A stretch of DNA of 21,163 nucleotides from positions 1 through 21,163 of the forward strand of contig JBLINY010000081.1 of NCBI GenBank assembly GCA_047638695.1, in the 5' to 3' direction. The notes beneath the pieces are model-generated. The model was not told where the DNA came from and did no database searches. It was given only the letters and a program-made list of their open reading frames with translations. The stretch comes from JAHECQ01 sp047638695. Lineage in GTDB: Bacteria; Actinomycetota; Acidimicrobiia; Acidimicrobiales; SZUA-35. Below, one piece after another: positions 1 to 7,097 of this stretch. The translations under genes and the position numbers were made by a program. Each line of letters opens with the position of its first letter. The stretch's first letter is position 1.

Positions 1-409
1 AGACACCTACAAGTTGGCCCAGTAGCCGACCCGCCGGGCGCCGCTAGCTCACCAATCGCATCCGACCGGCGCACGAACCAACCACCCCGGGCTTCGGTAG
101 CGCGCTCACCGGCAGAGTGGGACGGTCCGCAACGCCGGATTCTCTAGTCCCTCATCGAGCGTTATCGCGCTGGTTGGTCTGAGGGGGGACGTGTCCTTCC
201 AGCCGGTTATAGGCGCTGAGTATCCGGGGCAGAGGCGAGCTTCCGAACCATCGGGTTCGCGTGGTTGCTGGAGAAGTGGACCATCAGCGAGAACTCCTCA
301 GCGGGCAGGAAACCGCAGCGCGAGTTCGGCTCTTCAGCAAGCGAAAACGTCACCGTGTACAGTCCGATCTGATCTGGACATGGGATCCAGACAGCCACAG
401 GGGAAGCAC
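1..409. other. Left-edge stretch with no supported gene
   Basis: No reading frame here shows recognisable protein motifs. In frame 2 the first 24 bases read as seven sense codons (DTYKLAQ) and a TAG stop at 23-25, which could be the tail of a gene entering from the left, but this is too short to support. The frame of the downstream SnoaL-like gene stays open back to about position 191, but that extension is Arg/Ser/Pro-rich and unlike the family, so it is treated as upstream non-coding DNA, probably containing the promoter. Confidence 0.5.
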
Positions 410-823
410 ATGACCATCGCTGATACCGGCCGCGAATTCTTCGATGCCTGCGAGACTGGCAAGGGTTGGGACGGCTGCGCCCAGTTCTGCCACGACGGCG
501 CAACGTTCTCGTGCCAAGCGGGCGCGATCGCGGACATCGCAACACTCGAGGGCTACGCGGACTGGATGCGGGATCTGTTGACCCCGGTCCCGGACGGCCA
601 TTACGAAATGAAATCATTCTCGACCGATGAAGAGCGGTCGGTGGTCACGGCCTTCGCCGTGTTCAAAGGCACCCAGACCGGCCCAGGCCCGGTGGACCCA
701 CCGACGGGCAAGTCCGTCGCCGCGGACTACGTCTATGCAATGGAGTTCGACGGCGACCGCATCCGGCACATGACCAAGATCTGGAATGACGTCCAGTCGC
801 TCACCGAACTCGGCTGGGCCTGA
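410..823 (+). CDS. SnoaL-like / NTF2-fold protein
   Basis: A 137-residue protein of the size and composition of SnoaL-like polyketide-cyclase/NTF2-superfamily proteins, small cone-shaped alpha+beta barrels that bind or transform hydrophobic small molecules. The pattern fits the family: an N-terminal helix (TGREFFDACETGKGWDGCAQ), a strand with buried Cys and Phe (ATFSCQAG), a mid-protein helix with DWMRDLL, then alternating strands ending with the typical DGDRIRHMTKIWND segment. The ATG at 410 is chosen because AGGGGAAG lies 3 bases upstream and because the open frame before it does not resemble the family. It appears monocistronic. The catalytic role, if any, cannot be deduced; members include ester cyclases, isomerases and non-enzymatic binders. 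Fold assignment is fairly sure, substrate unknown. Confidence 0.8.
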   Translation: MTIADTGREFFDACETGKGWDGCAQFCHDGATFSCQAGAIADIATLEGYADWMRDLLTPVPDGHYEMKSFSTDEERSVVTAFAVFKGTQTGPGPVDPPTGKSVAADYVYAMEFDGDRIRHMTKIWNDVQSLTELGWA

Positions 824-842
824 ACCCCACGAAGCAGTCCTA

Positions 843-875
843 ACCCGCTCGATATCGGCACATGAATGAGCGGGT
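843..875 (+). terminator. Possible weak terminator hairpin
   Basis: ACCCGCTC at 843-850 is perfectly complementary to GAGCGGGT at 868-875, with a 17-base loop, 20 bases after the SnoaL-like stop codon. There is no run of T after it, so it may only slow polymerase or stabilise the 3' end. Confidence 0.35.
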
Positions 876-937
876 AGGGCCGTGTTCGCCGGGTATTCAG
901 GGCGGGGGTTGTCGATCGGAGCCTCCTCGGCGAACGC

Positions 938-978
938 TGATGTCTGTGTCCTCACCTACAGCGAGGAGACAGACATCA
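938..978 (+). promoter_or_regulatory. Leader hairpin masking a Shine-Dalgarno sequence
   Basis: Bases 938-953 pair with 963-978 over 16 positions with one mismatch, closing a 9-base loop. The 3' arm contains GAGGAG (963-968), the best ribosome binding site in the vicinity, 9 bases before ATG at 978, and the A of that ATG is the last paired base. In the folded RNA both the ribosome site and start would be hidden. No T-run follows, so it is not an ordinary terminator. As DNA, the near-palindrome could instead be a repressor operator. The pairing is visible directly; a regulatory role is inference. Confidence 0.55.
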
Positions 979-1022
979 TGATGATCAACGGCCAAGCACC
1001 CAGATGCGGAGAAGACTTGTGA
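978..1022 (+). CDS. Possible 14-codon leader peptide
   Basis: ATG at 978 opens a frame of 14 codons (MMINGQAPRCGEDL) ending in TGA at 1020-1022. It has GAGGAG 9 bases upstream, and its stop overlaps the GTG start of the lipoprotein gene at 1019 in a GTGA junction, the arrangement used for translational coupling. The peptide has no run of one amino acid that would suggest classical attenuation. Only position, ribosome site and overlap support it; there is no homology. Confidence 0.3.
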   Translation: MMINGQAPRCGEDL

Positions 1023-1612
1023 ATAGAAGCAACACCAGCCTCTCAGGCATCCGGCGACTCATCGTCATGGTCGTAGCCGCAACCTTGCTTTTGTCAGCCT
1101 GTGGCAAGGCGGCAGAAATGGTCACCGAGGAAGCCATCGAGAGGCAATCGGGTGGCGATGTCAACGTCAGTGACGACGGCGAATCGATCAGCTTCGAATC
1201 CGAGGACGGCTCCGGGTCGATCAGTATCGAGTCCGACGACGACGGAGAGACCGGAACCATTTCGGGCACCGATACCGAGGGCAACGAATTCAGTACCAGT
1301 GTTGGTGGTAGCGAAATACCGGACGACTTCCCGATGCCGGTATTCGAACCGTCTACGGTTGTAGCTGTCATCACAAGCGAAACCAGTGCCGGGTCGGCGT
1401 TCATCGTCAAACTCGAGATCGCACGGGGCGATGCGGACGCAGCGCTCGCCTTCTACGAAGACTGGTTTTCCGCGGAGGGTATGGAGATCATGGCGTTGCT
1501 CGAAATCGGTCTCGGAGGTATCCTGGCTGGAACGGACACCGCAGCCGCACAGGTCAGCATCATCGACGGCCCACCTGTCGAAGTCCTCCTGAACTGGTCG
1601 CCCATCGGCTGA
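1019..1612 (+). CDS. Small acidic lipoprotein, function unknown
   Basis: A 197-residue exported lipoprotein. The N-terminus has two arginines, a hydrophobic segment and the lipobox LLSAC, with the acylated cysteine at residue 28, so the mature protein should be anchored to the outer face of the membrane. A very acidic, Ser/Gly-rich stretch follows at about residues 40-95 (repeated ESEDGSGS, ESDDDGET patterns). The C-terminal half is a compact domain starting around IPDDFPMPVFEPSTVV, with an amphipathic ALAFYEDWFSAEGMEI helix and a final strand; this resembles small periplasmic domains but I do not recognise a named family. GTG at 1019 has GGAGAAG 4 bases upstream; ATG at 1004 in the same frame is the alternative and gives 202 residues. 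The gene sits behind the hairpin and leader frame at 938-1022 and may be controlled by them. Confidence 0.75.
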   Translation: MNRSNTSLSGIRRLIVMVVAATLLLSACGKAAEMVTEEAIERQSGGDVNVSDDGESISFESEDGSGSISIESDDDGETGTISGTDTEGNEFSTSVGGSEIPDDFPMPVFEPSTVVAVITSETSAGSAFIVKLEIARGDADAALAFYEDWFSAEGMEIMALLEIGLGGILAGTDTAAAQVSIIDGPPVEVLLNWSPIG

Positions 1613-2023
1613 CCAAAACCACCGTGGAGCGTTGGGCTGGAGGTTGTCCGTGGTTTCGAACGGTTGCCACGAATCCAACCGAGAGCATTGGGTATCCCAT
1701 CGGTTGACAGAACACCTCCCAATTCGCGCCCATCCAGCCGAGATCGCTCGAACCTGCCACCCACAACGACACTTGAGGGCGGGTACTTCCCGTTGCCCAC
1801 CCGCTATAACTCAGCGACCAGCATCGGAGAACACCGAACTGTACGTGCGGTGAGCGATATAGGGCGGTGCGGTTGATGGCGGATTTCGGCAAGTTGTGCG
1901 TTCCGTCACGGGTCGACGGGCAGGTTCGATATCGACACGTCAGAGCATGGGTTGGACGGCCTATTTCGTGGTCACTTCGATGGGTTTACGTTGAATCCAG
2001 GCGGATTCGTGCGAAGGGGACTC
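1613..2023. other. Intergenic region, lipoprotein to protease
   Basis: No convincing gene: the short open frames on both strands are rich in Arg, Pro and Ser and lack domain motifs. AAACCAC at 1616-1622 can pair with GTGGTTT at 1650-1656 just after the lipoprotein stop, a weak 3'-end hairpin. The rest presumably carries the promoter of the protease gene; no clear -35/-10 pair is visible. Confidence 0.5.
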
Positions 2024-3793
2024 ATGTCTAGGTCTAGGTGTAGGACGATGGCGGCCGTGTTATCAGTTTTGGCTTTGGTGGTCGGGCTGACTGGCCATGC
2101 ATCGGCGGCGCCAGACCGAGAGAGCGCCAGTTACATCGTGGTTCTCGAGCCCGGCACGGCCGACGTTCCCGGTGTGGCTGCCAGTCTCTCCGCTGCTGTG
2201 GACGGCAAGGTCGGCTTCATCTACGAGCACGCTTTGCAGGGCTTCTCCATAACTGCCTCTCCACAGGCAGCCGCCGCTCTGACCCGCAACCCGCGGGTCG
2301 CCTACGTCGAGCGTGACCAAGAGATCACTCTGGCCGCCCAGGACGTGCCGACCGGTATCGACCGGATCTACGCGACCGGAAACACAAACATCGACATCGA
2401 CAGCACCGACGACCTGCGTGTCGATATCGACGTGGCCGTCATCGACACCGGCGTCGACTTCGAACACCCAGACCTCAACGTGGTGGACGGCGTCAACTGC
2501 GCCTCGGGCGGACCCTTCGGTGGAGCCTGCGGGCCGGGGGGCGACGACGACCACTACCACGGCACCCATGTGGCCGGCACGATCGGCGCCCTCGACAACG
2601 ATTCAGGGGTCGTCGGAGTGGCCCCCGGCGCCCGGATCCACGCCGTCAAAGTCCTCAACTCCCGTGGCAGCGGCTACACCTCATGGATCGTGGCCGGCAT
2701 CGACTGGGTGGCTGCCCGGGCCGACATCATCGAGGTGGCCAACATGAGCCTGGGCGGTGGCGGCTATAGCCAGGCCGAGTACGACGCCATCCAGGGTGCC
2801 GTCGGAAGCGGTGTGGCCTTCGCTGTGGCTGCCGGCAACGACAGCGACGATGCCAGCAACTACAGCCCCGCTGCCTTCGACAATGTGCTCACGGTGTCGG
2901 CCCTCGCGGACTTCAACGGGGCACCCGGCGGCAAGGCGGCGTCCACCTGCCGGGCCGACGAGGACGACACCCTGGCCAACTTCTCCAACTGGGGCCCGGC
3001 CGTCGACATCGCGGCACCGGGCGTCTGCATCCTGTCGACCTACCCCCTCGAGCGGGGCGGGTCCGGCACCATCAGCGGCACCAGCATGGCCAGTCCCCAC
3101 GCGGCCGGGGCCCTCGCCCTGCTCGCGTCGGCGAACAACCCCAATAACGCAGCTGACGTGACCGCCCTGTACAACGCGGTAATCAACTCGGGGAACTACG
3201 GCTGGACCGATGAGTCCGGCGATGAGATCCACGAGCCCCTGCTCGACGTACACACGTTCAACCCGATGTTCGTGGCTGGTGGCGGCGGTGGCCCGGTCGA
3301 TCCGGCCAACAACCCGCCGACCATCTCCATTACCAGCCCGGAAGACGGTGTGAACTACCTGGAGGCGGGGACGGTGACCCTTGCCGCCGATGCCAACGAC
3401 GTCGACGCCGACGACATCGTCTCGGTGACCTGGACCGTTAATGGCTTGTCCGTCCAGTCGACGTGGACCCCGACAGACGATGGCGCTTACACGATCGTGG
3501 CCACCGCCGACGACAGCAACGGCGGCACCGCCACCGACTCGGCGAGTATCACCGTGAGCGCTGTCGTGGCACCGACCTTCGAAGGCTCAGCCGTCAACAA
3601 CGGCAAGACCTGGACGGCCATCGTCACCACGACAGCGGCGACCTCCGGTTCATGGCCACCCCTCGGCGTTGAAACCTCATCGTGTGTCGACGGCACCTGC
3701 ACCTTCACCCTCAGCGGAATCCCCAAGAAGACAGCGTCGGTCGTCTTCACTGCCGACCAGGGGGCCGGGTCGATCGAGATCCTGAAGCCCTGA
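2024..3793 (+). CDS. Secreted subtilisin-family (S8) serine protease
   Basis: A 589-residue secreted protease of the proteinase K/aqualysin type. Order: Sec signal peptide (about 1-30, cut predicted after ASA), an inhibitor I9 propeptide (about 36-100, SYIVVLEPG to AYVERDQEI), the S8 catalytic domain (about 110-415), a Gly-rich linker with GGGGGPVDPANNPP, an Ig-like domain (about 432-514) and a C-terminal beta-rich domain (516-589) with two cysteines. The triad is intact: Asp141 in VIDTG, His179 in HGTHVAGT and Ser354 in SGTSMASPH, with the oxyanion-hole Asn272 in AAGND. It should mature by removing its own propeptide and degrade external protein for nutrition. ATG at 2024 is chosen because it begins the signal peptide and has AAGGGGA 3 bases upstream; the open frame extends 24 codons further without sense. 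Apparently monocistronic. Family very secure; substrate range and the role of the last domain unknown. Confidence 0.95.
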   Translation: MSRSRCRTMAAVLSVLALVVGLTGHASAAPDRESASYIVVLEPGTADVPGVAASLSAAVDGKVGFIYEHALQGFSITASPQAAAALTRNPRVAYVERDQEITLAAQDVPTGIDRIYATGNTNIDIDSTDDLRVDIDVAVIDTGVDFEHPDLNVVDGVNCASGGPFGGACGPGGDDDHYHGTHVAGTIGALDNDSGVVGVAPGARIHAVKVLNSRGSGYTSWIVAGIDWVAARADIIEVANMSLGGGGYSQAEYDAIQGAVGSGVAFAVAAGNDSDDASNYSPAAFDNVLTVSALADFNGAPGGKAASTCRADEDDTLANFSNWGPAVDIAAPGVCILSTYPLERGGSGTISGTSMASPHAAGALALLASANNPNNAADVTALYNAVINSGNYGWTDESGDEIHEPLLDVHTFNPMFVAGGGGGPVDPANNPPTISITSPEDGVNYLEAGTVTLAADANDVDADDIVSVTWTVNGLSVQSTWTPTDDGAYTIVATADDSNGGTATDSASITVSAVVAPTFEGSAVNNGKTWTAIVTTTAATSGSWPPLGVETSSCVDGTCTFTLSGIPKKTASVVFTADQGAGSIEILKP

Positions 3794-3975
3794 TCGTCGG
3801 CGTCACCGGTCGCCCCAGCAGACGGCCCCAACCGATGCCGACCACACCAGCCCGGTGTACTGGCCGACCACTCCGGGCTCGACCTTGGTGAGGGGCGGGA
3901 TCCGCGCCCCCAGCGGGACGCTAAAGCCTGTGGTTGTCCGAAACTCGGCCGTGGCCGCTGACCGGAGGAACGCAA

Positions 3976-4089
3976 TCACCTCTGGTCGTGAGACTTGAGA
4001 CTGGCCGACATCGTCTCCGGGCCCTGAGCCCGCAACTGCGTCGACCCATCGATATCCGTGAACGAGAACGTCACGATCCCATCTGGAAT
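3976..4089 (-). pseudogene. Remnant of a class III adenylate/guanylate cyclase
   Basis: On the minus strand 37 codons read IPDGIVTFSFTDIDGSTQL followed by RAQGPETMSASLKSHDQR and a stop. This matches the start of class III cyclase catalytic domains, whose consensus is roughly TVTFLFTDIEGSTRL, a dozen residues, then a helix ending in HD. It includes the first metal-binding aspartate in FTDIDGST. The frame stops exactly where the rest of the domain should begin, and I see no continuation in the other two frames of the next 200 bases, so nearly all of the catalytic domain is missing. The upstream part of the same frame (to 4212) holds a hydrophobic Cys-containing segment but nothing typical. Such cyclases are common in actinobacteria. 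The resemblance is clear; whether the remnant is expressed is unknown and unlikely. Confidence 0.6.
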
Positions 4090-4353
4090 CGTCGCGTCGC
4101 TCCCTGCCGCGTCAGCCCCTCGACCACTACCGCACCCAAAGACGCAGACCCCGAGACACGACGACATAACCACTCGGTAACGCTCTGCGACCCGCGTCGT
4201 TGGACGCCGCACTCATCGTGCCGTTACAGGACGGTCCGCCAGAACCGTGACCAGCGCGATAACGACACTGAATGAACGACCATCTGGCCGAGCATATCCG
4301 GCGTTGACAACTTGCTCGACAGTTCCCGCCGCCACGCACTCAGCGGGGTGTAA

Positions 4354-4413
4354 TGCACCACCGCACTGACCACTGCACCAACCACGCTGAGCGCTGCACC
4401 AGTGACTGCACGA
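4354..4413 (+). repeat. Spaced TGCACCA heptamers (iteron-like)
   Basis: TGCACCA occurs at 4354-4360, 4374-4380 and 4395-4401, spaced 20 and 21 bases start to start (two helical turns), followed by TGCACGA at 4407-4413. The same heptamer marks both outer ends of the inverted repeat at 4741-4964. Such phasing is typical of protein-binding iterons; the binding protein is not identified. Confidence 0.45.
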
Positions 4414-4740
4414 TTCGAATGATCGACGCCGCGGAGGCAAAGCTGGCCACGCCACTGCGCATCGGGTGGGGTGCGTCGCAGCGCTCGTCACCTGGGTCCC
4501 ACTGGGGACGACCACGGGTGCAGAAGGCACTTCGGCCTCCGCTGAACCGTCGTAGTCGAGCGCTGTGACCCCAGAGAGCAGCCTGCGCTCGGCGTGCGCT
4601 CGGGGCGGCGTCGTACCGTCAAGCAGGCAAGGCCGCCTCTCCTTGAGCGCGCTGACACCTCGAAGACCTCGTCCGAATCGCGCAAGCTGACCTCCTGCCG
4701 CCGAGCCCGTGACGCGTCGCTCGCCCCCGTCCGCGCCCGA

Positions 4741-4964
4741 TGCACCAACTCATCTCCAAATGTCCGGCACAGACTTGCGACTTCCGCCGGTGGCGGAGAT
4801 CGCGGGAGCATGACCATTCGCCGAGACATCGAATCGCCATGAGACGACACCGCGTCCGCGAGCCAACTCGCCGGGCCGAGAAGTGGGCTAAAGTCGATCG
4901 CCGTTTCCGCCGCCAGGCGGAAGGGGCAAGTCTGTGCCGGACATTTGGAGTGCGAAGTGGTGCA
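4741..4964. repeat. 224-bp element with long inverted repeats
   Basis: A perfect 25-bp inverted repeat lies at 4754-4778 and 4926-4950. Imperfect similarity continues outward to TGCACCA at 4741-4747 and its complement at 4958-4964, and inward through a small hairpin in each arm (CTTCCGCC/GGCGGAG at 4781-4798 on the left, TTCCGCC/GGCGGAA at about 4905-4922 on the right). The central ~100 bases carry no gene. Size and terminal repeats fit a MITE-like non-autonomous element or a palindromic repeat of the REP/BIME kind. No target-site duplication is evident at the edges, and no transposase is present in the window. Confidence 0.6.
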
Positions 4965-5172
4965 GTCGGCATCCATCACGCAACAGCGCTTTCCGGATCG
5001 CCTGTGTCGTCCGCCAGCTACGGATCGGCCACGATCGAAGTTGGGTTGTGCGGCAGAGAGTCGAGTCATGATTCTTCTCTTCACAGACCCCGAGAGCCCA
5101 GATCCTCCGATCGCGCCGACAACATCCTCGACGGGCCGTCGCGTTTGACACTCCGCCGGCGCCTTCCCGGTC

Positions 5173-5355
5173 ATGACCCTTCTCGACATAAACGGAGCAG
5201 CCGACCATCTCAACGTCGGCCCACGATTCATCCGACGCCTCATCGCCCAGCGGCGGATCAACTACCTCAAGATCGGGAAGTTCGTCCGCTTCGACCAAGA
5301 CGAACTCGACCAATGGGTCCAGCAACAACGAGTCGACCCGCGCCACCCAGCCTGA
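5173..5355 (+). CDS. Excisionase-family HTH DNA-binding protein
   Basis: A 60-residue protein made of a single MerR/excisionase-type winged helix-turn-helix (HTH_17 class). The sequence LDINGAADHLNVGPRFIRRL is the helix-turn-helix, RRINYLKIGKFVRF is the wing with the invariant-looking KIGKFVRF turn, and DELDQWVQQQR is the closing helix. Small proteins like this direct integrases toward excision or regulate element genes. It is intact and ends 24 bases from the 3' end of the broken integrase on the other strand, so the two converge rather than forming the usual xis-int operon. There is no convincing Shine-Dalgarno before ATG 5173 (GCCTTCCCGGTC precedes it), so translation may be leaderless or weak. 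Family is clear; whether it is the recombination directionality factor or a simple regulator is inference. Confidence 0.85.
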   Translation: MTLLDINGAADHLNVGPRFIRRLIAQRRINYLKIGKFVRFDQDELDQWVQQQRVDPRHPA

Positions 5356-5379
5356 CCGTCGCTGCTTCATCCGAGCTGT

Positions 5380-6722
5380 TCAGCCTTCACAGCGCTGTGC
5401 CGCCATCTCCGCCTCGATCAACACGTTCGAGCGGTCACGCTCGTCTTGGAAGACACCGGCGTAGACACGCATCAGCACATCCACTGAATGGTCGAGACGG
5501 CGAGCCACAGCCGAGGGCATGACTCCGGAACGCAGCATCGTCGTTGCTGCGGTGTGGCGAAGGTCGTAGACGATCGTCTTCGAAAGCGCATGGCCCTTGG
5601 GCCACAGTTGAGCGCGTGCCCGGCTCCACACCGGGCTGTAGTTGCTCATTGCAACCGGACGGCCGCTCAGGTTGGTGAAGACCTGCGGAGCTTCCGATGC
5701 AAAGCGCGATACATGCGAGCGCAAGAGGGCGACGAGATCGGGCGAGAGCGGAACTTCGCGCGTCGCTTCCGCCGGTCGGTGTTTGAGCCCCTTGTGCCCC
5801 AACGCCTCGCCATCGGCGGTGTAGCGGGCGCCGGGCGAAGTGATCGCTCCCCGCAAACGAGCCGAGCCCCAACCCGTCTTCGGCAAGTCCAGATTAGCCG
5901 ACGTCAGCGCTGCGACCTCCGAGGGCCGGAGCCCAGCCAGTCCTATGACAGCGAAGAAGACGGCGTAGCGAGCGCCGCCTGTCGGGAGCGCGGCCACAAC
6001 CTGCACGATTCGAACCACGTCGCTCACCGACGGCACGGTCGAGACATCGACCTGGAGGGACTGCTGCAGCATGTCCCATTCCATGCGGTCCATCGGATTG
6101 GCATCGATGATCCCTCGTCGCACGGCGGCAGTGAGCACGGTCTTCAACGAGTTTCGACGACGACGAACTACCGGCGTCGACATCGCCTTGCCGTCGAGCT
6201 TCGCGGTCGCTGCTGTCAACGGCGACTCGAGCAACCCCGGGCCAAGATCCTCGAGCGGCACCGACCATCGATCCAGCCACGACAATTCCGTCGATGTTAC
6301 TGCAGGCTCCTGGTCGGGCCGATAGCCCGAGGCCCGCAACCACTCGCCGAGCGACTCCGTGGCTCGGGTGCGCCGGAACGTACAAGGTGCGGAGTCAACG
6401 CCACGAGCGTCTCGACGGCGGTGCTACGTGTCGTTCCGGCCCACCTCGGCCACTTCAACCCCAACCACTCCCGGCTCCACGTCCACCAGGTGGCATCGGA
6501 GCGGATCCACTCGACCGGCCGACCATTCGCCAGATCGAAGCGACACCCTTCGTTGATCGCCACCTGCAACTGCGAGCGGAGTCGATCGCCCTCGGCCTTC
6601 GACTTGAACGATCGGCTGAAGTCGCGACCGTCGATGCGCCACTTCAGCCGCCAACGCCGCTTGTCCTTCGCCGTCCCGGCCGGAGTGCTCTTCAACGAGA
6701 ACAGCTGGATGCGCTGCCTCAT
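5380..6722 (-). pseudogene. int: Frameshifted tyrosine integrase
   Basis: A site-specific tyrosine recombinase split by one frameshift. The N-terminal part (6722 down to about 6360) starts MRQRIQLFSLKSTPAG and carries the arm-binding and core-binding start (WRIDGRDFSRSF, RFDLANGRPVEW, TWWTWSREWLGLKWPRWAG, TAVETLVALTPHLVRSGAPEP). The protein then continues one frame back as ATESLGEWLRASGYRPDQEP and runs to 5380 with the catalytic domain: Arg in GLRPSEVAAL, the box YDLRHTAATTML, the late His in RRLDHSVDVL and the nucleophile Tyr in VYAGV (codon 5461-5463). Restoring the frame requires one extra base near 6362; the rejoined protein would be about 447 residues, normal for actinobacterial integrases. 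All catalytic residues remain. It lies beside tRNA-Ser(UGA), the probable attachment site. It could be a real null mutation, a sequencing error or, less likely, programmed frameshifting. Confidence 0.88.
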
Positions 6723-6794
6723 CGTGCCAACCGTCGACGATCGAACCGGCCATCGGTTGCGCTGAACACGCCATCCGCACCTTCGACACCTTCG

Positions 6795-6852
6795 TGCCAC
6801 TGGATGCCGCGGCGCACCCTCACGAGCCCTCGCCAGTGGCACCACAGTGGCA
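6795..6852. repeat. Repeated TGCCACTG sites between integrase and tRNA-Ser
   Basis: CAGTGGCA occurs at 6834-6841 and 6845-6852, exactly 11 bases apart, and in inverted form (TGCCACTG) at 6795-6802; a 10-bp perfect inverted repeat spans 6794-6803 and 6833-6842. They lie in the 214-bp gap between the integrase start and the tRNA, where integrase or excisionase arm-type binding sites are expected. Confidence 0.5.
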
Positions 6853-6936
6853 TCGCTTCGATTCGAGCGGTCATCCCGCCACCCTCTAGCACAGAGCCCA
6901 TCGGCGCATCGCGCCACGATACCAGGGAAAACTTAG

Positions 6937-7023
6937 CGGAGAGAGGGGGATTCGAACCCCCGGTGACCGTGAAGCCACAACGGTTTTCAAGACCGACGCA
7001 ATCGTCCGCTCTGCCATCTCTCC
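6937..7023 (-). tRNA. tRNA-Ser(UGA)
   Basis: On the minus strand an 87-base cloverleaf begins with acceptor strand GGAGAGA (paired to TCTCTCC near the 3' end) and a G discriminator. The anticodon loop is CTTGAAA with anticodon TGA, there is a long serine-type variable arm, and the T arm is GGGGGTTCGAATCCCCC. CCA is not encoded. Its 3' end faces the broken integrase module, the usual geometry for a tRNA used as an integration site. Confidence 0.95.
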
Positions 7024-7097
7024 GCCAGCGAGGATAGCGGCATCCGACCGAATGCTTGTCGCAACTTGGCTGCCTGAGGCCCCGATTACGCCGAACT

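Larger units (their letters stand above)
3794..5172. other. Gene-poor, degraded zone
   Basis: About 1.4 kb without an intact recognisable gene. Open frames of up to about 250 codons occur on both strands but are Arg/Ser/Pro-rich, overlap each other and show no motifs, as expected for high-GC DNA. The zone does contain a class III cyclase fragment (3976-4089, minus), spaced TGCACCA heptamers (4354-4413) and a long inverted repeat (4741-4964), listed separately. With the broken integrase to the right, it fits decaying mobile or accessory DNA. Confidence 0.55.

Noticed and set aside
938..978. Reading the strong hairpin as a terminator of the SnoaL-like gene
   Set aside because: No T-run follows and the 3' arm contains a ribosome site and start codon; it lies over 100 bases after the stop codon.
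4354..4413. CRISPR-like array
   Set aside because: The repeats are only seven bases with 13-14-base gaps, far below CRISPR repeat and spacer lengths, and no cas gene is present.
4488..5261. Overlapping frames of about 250 codons on both strands in the gene-poor zone
   Set aside because: They pass through the inverted-repeat element, are Arg/Ser/Pro-rich and show no motif on either strand.
6297..6425. Programmed -1 frameshifting in the integrase
   Set aside because: A -1 shift would join the halves, but no slippery heptamer or obvious downstream stem was seen in the overlap, so a simple one-base loss is favoured.
5488..6765. Long plus-strand open frame (425 codons) across the integrase region
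   Set aside because: It is antisense to the integrase, Arg/His/Ser-rich, and has no domain motif; the minus strand carries all tyrosine recombinase boxes.
6937..6980. Second copy of the tRNA-Ser 3' end as the far attachment site
   Set aside because: I scanned the rest of the window for GATTCGAAC-type matches extending into the tRNA 3' end and found none; the far site, if it exists, is outside the window or lost.
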